Positions 27,101 through 64,000 of a DNA stretch of 64,000 nucleotides are shown here, piece after piece. Under the pieces are notes generated by a model, which saw only the letters and a list, made by a program, of their open reading frames with translations, ran no database searches and had not been told where the DNA came from. The DNA is taken from the NCBI GenBank assembly GCA_016165875.1, contig JABBOT010000014.1, positions 10,449,871-10,513,870 on the forward strand. The letters run 5' to 3'. Positions within the stretch are counted from its first letter, which is position 1; every line of letters begins with the position of its first letter. A program made the translations under genes and the position numbers. The stretch is from Acanthopleura granulata (lineage: Eukaryota > Mollusca > Polyplacophora > Chitonida > Chitonidae).

Positions 27101-27634
27101 TTCAAAGAAATCACCACAGATTTATGAACTTGAAGACTAACCCTGTACCAAATTTATGGTGACTGAGGTAATATCCTGGGCCCACACTGTTGTTGTTGAG
27201 ACCAGCCACAGAATTAAGCAGTGGACAGAGCTCATCTGCTTGTTAGATGAGAAAAACAAACTAGAAGAAAATGATGGAGATGCAAACCAAAGATACCGAT
27301 CATGAAAAATTTAACTGTATTCAACTGTCGTCAATGGTTGCTGTTTACATTGCCGGTCTACATGACAGAGGAATAGCACCGGGACGCTTGACTTGGTGAA
27401 CTAATGTTTACATCTAACGAAAACTAGTACCCATATAACCCTGACTGACGGTGAGTTTCTGCGGAAAGCACAAGGTTCACTTACGAAGACACAAGCCTGT
27501 GTGAAATCCCCGTAGCTTGGGTATATATTTGTCTGCCTGACAAGATTGCTGACTGTGTACGACATGCCCATTTCACTCCCATACTGGGAGGAAAACGACG
27601 AAATGTCGTCCGCAAATTGCACAACTGTCGCCAT
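2984..27634 (-). CDS. FBXL4: FBXL4 homologue, F-box and leucine-rich-repeat protein (15 coding exons, complete)
   Basis: Joined on the minus strand: 27634-27485, 26704-26614, 25476-25347, 22740-22648, 21218-20972, 19778-19708, 18332-18263, 17595-17486, 15023-14914, 10881-10752, 10357-10265, 8260-8153, 7285-7199, 5917-5813, 3113-2984. Every junction is GT-AG, all phases agree, and the total is 1725 nt (574 residues plus TAG). Residues 15-170 match the discoidin-like N-terminal domain of FBXL4 (YGSEMGMSYT, RTYGQWWDECPS, LIRLEF). Residues 230-284 form the F-box (EEVIQLILSYL, CRLAQTCKLL). Residues 285-574 are leucine-rich repeats (LDLSWTG, LNLYRTQVD, LNLGSC, LDMWRW, LDILGTRE, FDVSFC). In vertebrates FBXL4 is a mitochondrial outer-membrane SCF adaptor that restrains BNIP3/NIX mitophagy. 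The protein is about 47 residues shorter than the human one, all at the N-terminus. Identification is from recognised family motifs and was not tested by a database search. Confidence 0.93.
3504..3930. repeat. 72-bp minisatellite in FBXL4 intron 14
   Basis: About 5.8 units of 72 bp, built on TTCACTTGTTAACATGAAAA and AACTGATCTCAATGAAGTCA. The length is a multiple of three with no stops, so both strands show long spurious frames. No exon homology. Confidence 0.9.
3949..4218 (+). mobile_element. tRNA-derived SINE, full length, 12-bp TSD
   Basis: The head carries a tRNA-like A box (GGCTCAGTCGG) and B box (GAGTTCAAGACC), followed by the family body and a CAAAT-rich tail. The perfect duplication TCATACACTGAC lies at 3937-3948 and 4219-4230. 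Confidence 0.92.
4916..5024 (-). mobile_element. SINE fragment (3' part)
   Basis: Starts with TTTATTTATTTATTTGATTG and continues with the family tail and body on the minus strand. The tRNA head is missing. Confidence 0.85.
5317..5679. mobile_element. MITE-like element, family A
   Basis: A 363-bp element with 19-bp terminal inverted repeats (GGGAGTTTCGAGTTYGAAC, one mismatch). Internal halves are also partly palindromic. A shorter relative is at 56894-57111. It lies in FBXL4 intron 14 close to exon 14. Confidence 0.75.
5813..5917 (-). CDS. FBXL4: FBXL4 coding exon 14 (LRR)
   Basis: Residues 497-531 plus two bases. Acceptor TGTTGCAG, donor AG|GTGAGT. It encodes SVCDDDLEMIAEQCPDLEQL and DILGTRE. 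Confidence 0.93.
6540..6905. repeat. Interspersed repeat with TGACGTCA cluster
   Basis: In FBXL4 intron 13. The stretch from about 6650 resembles the last 65 bases of the window (63935-64000), so it is a dispersed repeat. It carries four TGACGTCA palindromes (6739, 6811, 6867, 6887) and one TGACGTCG (6761). Confidence 0.6.
7199..7285 (-). CDS. FBXL4: FBXL4 coding exon 13 (LRR)
   Basis: Residues 468-496 plus two bases. Acceptor GTTCACAG, donor AG|GTAAGT. It encodes LRSSTGC, CPKLKKLFFTAN, conserved with vertebrate FBXL4. Confidence 0.93.
7585..7707 (-). mobile_element. SINE fragment, diverged
   Basis: TTTATTTATTTGAT tail followed by diverged body (AGAGTATTTCACTTATTTGA). The 5' head is missing. 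Confidence 0.7.
7830..8032 (+). mobile_element. SINE, diverged
   Basis: Recognisable from GGGAAGGTCTGCCAGTAACC and GTATAAGTGAAGTATTCTTA to an AAATAAATAAAT tail. The head is strongly altered. Confidence 0.8.
8153..8260 (-). CDS. FBXL4: FBXL4 coding exon 12 (LRR)
   Basis: Residues 432-467 plus two bases. Acceptor CTGCCTTCAG, donor AT|GTAAGT. It encodes LKSLDMWRW, VGLTALAVNCPLLEEIDLGW. Confidence 0.93.
8346..8650. repeat. 51-bp minisatellite in FBXL4 intron 11
   Basis: Six units of 51 bp (core TTACCTGAATATCCAACCCA) beginning 85 bp upstream of the exon 12 acceptor. The length is a multiple of three, giving spurious frames on both strands. No exon sequence was found in the unit. Confidence 0.88.
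8856..9109 (-). mobile_element. SINE, nearly full length
   Basis: Minus-strand copy with body (CTCAAGAATATTTTACTTGT), B-box region (CTGGACTTGAAC) and head (GGAGGCACC). It shows small internal deletions. Confidence 0.85.
10265..10357 (-). CDS. FBXL4: FBXL4 coding exon 11 (LRR)
   Basis: Residues 401-431 plus two bases. Acceptor ATGTTTCAG, donor AG|GTGCGA. It encodes CQKLEHLNLGSC and ATNC, one leucine-rich repeat. Confidence 0.9.
10752..10881 (-). CDS. FBXL4: FBXL4 coding exon 10 (LRR)
   Basis: Residues 358-400 plus two bases. Acceptor TTTTCCCAG, donor AG|GTATTT. It encodes ELDLSS and LTSLRRLNLYRTQVD. Confidence 0.92.
10882..11719. other. FBXL4 intron 9, non-repetitive part
   Basis: AT-rich intron sequence between exon 10 and the exon-derived array. 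No gene, SINE or motif was recognised. Confidence 0.5.
11720..14978 (-). repeat. Tandem array built from FBXL4 exon 9 3' half plus its donor
   Basis: Forty units, counting the authentic exon 9 as the last. Each copies about 62 nt of exon 9 (encoding a version of DLVNSSVILHLSSLCPALQ) and about 25 nt of the following intron. Long units are about 88 bp and short ones about 75 bp. The donor is kept in 22 units (AAG|GTAATG type) and lost in 18, where it reads AAGATA. The array fills FBXL4 intron 9 immediately after the real donor at 14913. Reading in the exon frame past the donor meets TGA within about 11 codons. Confidence 0.93.
14914..15023 (-). CDS. FBXL4: FBXL4 coding exon 9 (LRR)
   Basis: Residues 321-357 plus one base. 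Acceptor CATTTCAG, donor CAAG|GTAATG. It encodes LLSICGATLTCLRLASCDL and LSSLCPALQ, matching the LRR with CPNLQ in vertebrate FBXL4. Its 3' half and donor have been amplified into a 3.2-kb array on the downstream side. Confidence 0.92.
15741..16935. repeat. 37-bp minisatellite in FBXL4 intron 8
   Basis: About 32 units of 37 bp (core CTTCATTCTCATCACCACAC and GCACCGCATGGCAGT). Because 37 is not a multiple of three and the unit has no plus-strand stop, three long His-rich frames (313-439 codons) overlap here. None is likely to be a gene. Confidence 0.93.
17221..17440. mobile_element. MITE-like element, family C, decayed
   Basis: Begins GGCCATCTTTAA and shares internal AAAAGTTTTTATTG and CCAACCCTG-type segments with copies at 29359, 31476, 35988 and 53064. 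It lies next to FBXL4 exon 8. Confidence 0.55.
17486..17595 (-). CDS. FBXL4: FBXL4 coding exon 8 (LRR)
   Basis: Residues 285-320 plus two bases. Acceptor TTTTTTAG, donor GG|GTATGG. It encodes the first leucine-rich repeat, with LQSRC and LDLSWTG. Confidence 0.9.
18263..18332 (-). CDS. FBXL4: FBXL4 coding exon 7
   Basis: Residues 261-284. Acceptor AATCTCAG, donor CAG|GTAAGG. It completes the F-box with LLQTHCYDPMQF and LNLKPFWAQ. The first ~30 nt of this exon and its acceptor recur in the 107-bp tandem array immediately upstream. Confidence 0.92.
18303..18980 (-). repeat. 107-bp tandem array built on FBXL4 exon 7 acceptor
   Basis: The junction GTAACC recurs at 18328 (real exon), 18435, 18542, 18649, 18756 and 18863, exactly 107 bp apart, with a diverged copy at 18967. 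On the minus strand every unit reads TCAG|GTTACTGCAGATCCAT, a copy of the exon 7 acceptor and its first ~30 nt, plus about 75 bp of intron. Confidence 0.93.
19708..19778 (-). CDS. FBXL4: FBXL4 coding exon 6 (F-box)
   Basis: Residues 238-260 plus two bases. Acceptor TTTCCACAG, donor AA|GTGAGT. It encodes EEVIQLILSYL and CRLAQTC, the SKP1-binding part of the F-box. Confidence 0.93.
20160..20385 (-). mobile_element. Second SINE-like family, diverged
   Basis: TTGATTGACTGATTGG tail, then CATACTCAAGAATTCAGCAT and GGGTGGAGGAAACTGCAGTG. It is related to but distinct from the main SINE. A fragment of the same type lies at 26045-26135. Confidence 0.5.
20431..20910. repeat. Long inverted repeat in FBXL4 intron 5
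   Basis: The left arm (20431-20582) and right arm (20739-20910) are imperfect reverse complements of about 150-170 bp around a ~156-bp loop. Transcribed, they could fold into a long hairpin ending about 60 bp from the exon 5 donor. A third dispersed copy of one arm lies at 37630-37810, so each arm is a mobile repeat. Confidence 0.8.
20972..21218 (-). CDS. FBXL4: FBXL4 coding exon 5
   Basis: Residues 155-237. It begins LIRLEF, contains YYTELDAIRL, then a poorly conserved linker, and ends NGYFSMLP at donor CCT|GTAGGT. The open frame runs on to 20882, but that extension lies in an inverted repeat and has no F-box similarity. The exon is therefore ended where exon 6 supplies the F-box in phase. 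Confidence 0.87.
22648..22740 (-). CDS. FBXL4: FBXL4 coding exon 4
   Basis: Residues 124-154 plus two bases. Acceptor TTTCTTTCAG, donor ACAGA|GTATGT. It encodes WVTLWEGPPQ and PPLKRVNFYT. A second GTTACC inside the exon was rejected as donor because it breaks the frame into exon 5. Confidence 0.88.
23634..23912 (+). mobile_element. SINE, diverged, full-length layout
   Basis: Head GTAGCTGAGTGGTTAGCATG, B-box GAGTTCAAATCAGG, body GTGAAATATTCTTCAG and an AAGTAAATAAATA tail, in FBXL4 intron 3. Confidence 0.82.
25347..25476 (-). CDS. FBXL4: FBXL4 coding exon 3
   Basis: Residues 81-123 plus two bases. Acceptor TTTCTCAG, donor AA|GTAAGG. It continues the discoidin-like fold with IFETYNPGTVVKILAC. 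Confidence 0.92.
26045..26135 (-). mobile_element. Fragment of second SINE-like family
   Basis: GGGTGGAGAAAACTGGAGTG and ACCAACCTTTGGCAAGT match the body of the element at 20160-20385. Confidence 0.45.
26614..26704 (-). CDS. FBXL4: FBXL4 coding exon 2
   Basis: Residues 51-80 plus one base. Acceptor TTTCACAG, donor G|GTTTGT. It encodes RTYGQWWDECPSA and SQDFV, strongly conserved in FBXL4. Confidence 0.92.
27485..27634 (-). CDS. FBXL4: FBXL4 coding exon 1
   Basis: Residues 1-50, from an ATG at 27634 to donor TTC|GTAAGT. The open frame continues upstream to a TAA near 27760 but contains no other ATG, so this ATG is the start unless an unseen 5' exon exists. It encodes the conserved VVQFADD and YGSEMGMSYT segments and ends in ACVF. 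Confidence 0.88.
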
Positions 27635-28134
27635 TTGTTTTGATTCGAAGCTAAGGAATAGTTTCGTATAAAATTGTTCTGTTTTCAAATTTTCGTTCTT
27701 CACTAATTCTAATGGCTTAGATACCACTTCTTTAATTTCACTCAAAACCACAAAAAGAGATTAATTTATACCAAAGACTGTTTGATTAAGTGCACCAAAA
27801 ATACGAATTGGCGGCTCACGTGACATTTCCCTGTGTCAGAAATGAGGACACGTGCTGTCGGGTGTCAGTTCAAAGTCTGTCGAATCCAGGGCATTGTATG
27901 ACGCCGGGGTTTTGCAGATAAAGATAACACCGAGTCAAAAATGTGACAGGTGATCTAACAAACTGCTTTATCAATAGACGCCTGATTTAAGGTTTTGGCT
28001 GCATTATTGCGCCTATGCTTACTGAGACTAGCTGTAGTTGAGATCTCCCAGTGTCACTCAGGCAATCACTGAATCAGTCAGTGCGTTACCGATCAGTGGA
28101 AAATACAAGTGAAGTGAAGTAAGAGAGCACCACA
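27635..28134. promoter_or_regulatory. Shared bidirectional promoter and 5' UTRs of FBXL4 and EHHADH
   Basis: The two genes are divergent with 500 bp between their start codons, so this stretch must hold both 5' UTRs and core promoters (or unseen 5' exons). No TATA box was seen at a convincing place. It carries an inverted CCAAT (ATTGG) at 27807-27811 and CACGTG boxes at 27817-27822 and 27849-27854. The start sites cannot be fixed from sequence. Confidence 0.7.
27807..27854. promoter_or_regulatory. Inverted CCAAT box plus two CACGTG E-boxes
   Basis: ATTGG at 27807-27811 is followed by TCACGTGAC (core 27817-27822) and a second CACGTG at 27849-27854. The two cores start 32 bp apart, about three helical turns. 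CACGTG is the palindromic site of USF, MITF/TFE and MYC-MAX type bHLH-zip factors; CCAAT is the NF-Y site. Function is inferred from motif and position only. Confidence 0.5.
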
Positions 28135-63013
<34,879 letters not shown>

Positions 63014-63440
63014 ACCCTGCATGTTGTACAGGGTGTACTACAGTGTCACTGCTGTGTCTCATAGAATCTTCCTCGGTGATGTGTTCTGCTCTCTGGGGTG
63101 GAGGGGCGGAGTTATTTCACAGTATATTTTTTCTCCAGAGTTTTAAATTTAACGTACATCATAGACCTACTAAAAGTGTTAAACACCTCACAAACCGGAT
63201 ACTGGCTGATTAGTAGCAGACCATCAGTGGGCTCCCAGGAACCTGCTAGCTTTTGGAATTCTCTAATGATTTCATTTTTCCTTTTTACTCAGAATTGGTG
63301 TGGATGTCATACATATACAGATAGAAATCTGTAGATTGCTTAAATTAAATGAAATAGTAATTAGTACGGAAAGTATCTGCCAGTTTTGATGAGTAGCTGT
63401 AATGGGTTTACATGTAAATATAGTTCAAGACATAAAAGAA
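63014..63440 (+). other. EHHADH: EHHADH 3' UTR (extent uncertain)
   Basis: Sequence after the TAA. A possible poly(A) signal ATTAAA lies at 63344-63349. The AATAAA runs further right belong to a SINE tail and are less convincing. Confidence 0.35.
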
Positions 63441-63578
63441 TGGAAAGGTCGGCCAGCAACCTGCAGATTTTCGTGAGTTTCCCCAAGGCAGAGCCAGGTT
63501 TCCTTACACCATAATGCAAGAAGTGAAATATTCTGTAGTACAGCGTAAAGTAGAGATGAAATAAATAAATAAATAAAT
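63441..63578 (+). mobile_element. SINE, 5'-truncated
   Basis: AAGGTCGGCCAGCAACCTGC, body and GAAATAAATAAATAAATAAA tail. Confidence 0.87.
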
Positions 63579-63649
63579 CCTATGAGAAACTGGGTAGAAA
63601 TATTAAAATAATATGAAGTAAGTACTATGGAACAAATCTAACACATTGA

Positions 63650-63914
63650 TTTATCTATTTTTTTGATTGGTGTTTTATGCCATACTCAACAATATTTCAC
63701 TTATACGACGGCGGCCAGCATTATGGTGGGAGGAAACCGGGCAGATCCCGGGGAAACCCGCGACCATCCGCAGGTTGCTGGTAGATCTTCCCACGTACGA
63801 CCGGAGAGGAAGCCAGCATGAGCTGGACTAGAACTCACAGCGACCGCACTGGTGGGAGGCTTCGGGTCATTGTGCTGCGATAACGCGCTAACCGACTGAG
63901 GTATGAAGGCCCCA
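63650..63914 (-). mobile_element. SINE, full length, 12-bp TSD (one mismatch)
   Basis: Complete minus-strand copy close to the family consensus. CTAACACATTGA at 63638-63649 and CTAACACACTGA at 63915-63926. Confidence 0.92.
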
Positions 63915-63934
63915 CTAACACACTGAAAATGATT

Positions 63935-64000
63935 TATGATGAATAACACTATGTAACCTCTATAACCAAAGATCATTCTTCAGAAAACAAAATTTTCAGC
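63935..64000. repeat. Start of dispersed repeat cut by the window end
   Basis: GATGAATAACACTATGTAAC and CAAAATTTTCAGC align with 6650-6720, the repeat in FBXL4 intron 13 that carries the TGACGTCA cluster. Confidence 0.6.

Overview
The window is nuclear DNA from an intron-rich, AT-rich animal genome. The lineage is probably lophotrochozoan, most likely a mollusc; this is inferred from the dense tRNA-derived SINE family and the gene structure, because no species-diagnostic locus is present. It holds two complete protein-coding genes arranged head to head, and both were assembled exon by exon from the sequence.

Left half, minus strand (2984-27634): an FBXL4 homologue, an F-box/leucine-rich-repeat substrate adaptor of SCF ubiquitin ligases, in 15 coding exons. 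They add up to 1725 nt with every splice phase compatible, giving 574 residues. Right half, plus strand (28135-63013): an EHHADH homologue, the peroxisomal L-bifunctional enzyme (enoyl-CoA hydratase plus 3-hydroxyacyl-CoA dehydrogenase), in 18 coding exons. They add up to 2199 nt, giving 732 residues ending in the peroxisomal targeting tripeptide SKL. The start codons are 500 bp apart and share an intergenic stretch with two CACGTG boxes and an inverted CCAAT box, a probable bidirectional promoter. The pairing links a mitochondrial quality-control factor with a peroxisomal fatty-acid oxidation enzyme.

Introns make up most of the window and are full of repeats: about 27 copies of one tRNA-derived SINE (several with perfect 12-14 bp target-site duplications), several short inverted-repeat (MITE-like) families, microsatellites, and about a dozen tandem arrays.

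The most striking observation is that six of the larger tandem arrays, in two unrelated genes, have a repeat unit that straddles an exon-intron junction. Each unit copies the edge of a coding exon together with its splice site and the adjoining intron. Donor-side arrays follow FBXL4 exon 9 (40 units), EHHADH exon 3 (exact 91-bp period), EHHADH exon 10 (over 40 units of 55 bp) and EHHADH exon 14 (about 18 units of 83-84 bp). Acceptor-side arrays precede FBXL4 exon 7 (107-bp period) and EHHADH exon 7 (30-bp period). The result is ladders of decoy splice sites, most of which would add an in-frame stop codon if used. The remaining arrays (37, 43, 51, 58 and 72 bp) are intronic or flanking and show no exon homology. 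No tRNA, rRNA, CRISPR array or intact transposase gene was recognised.
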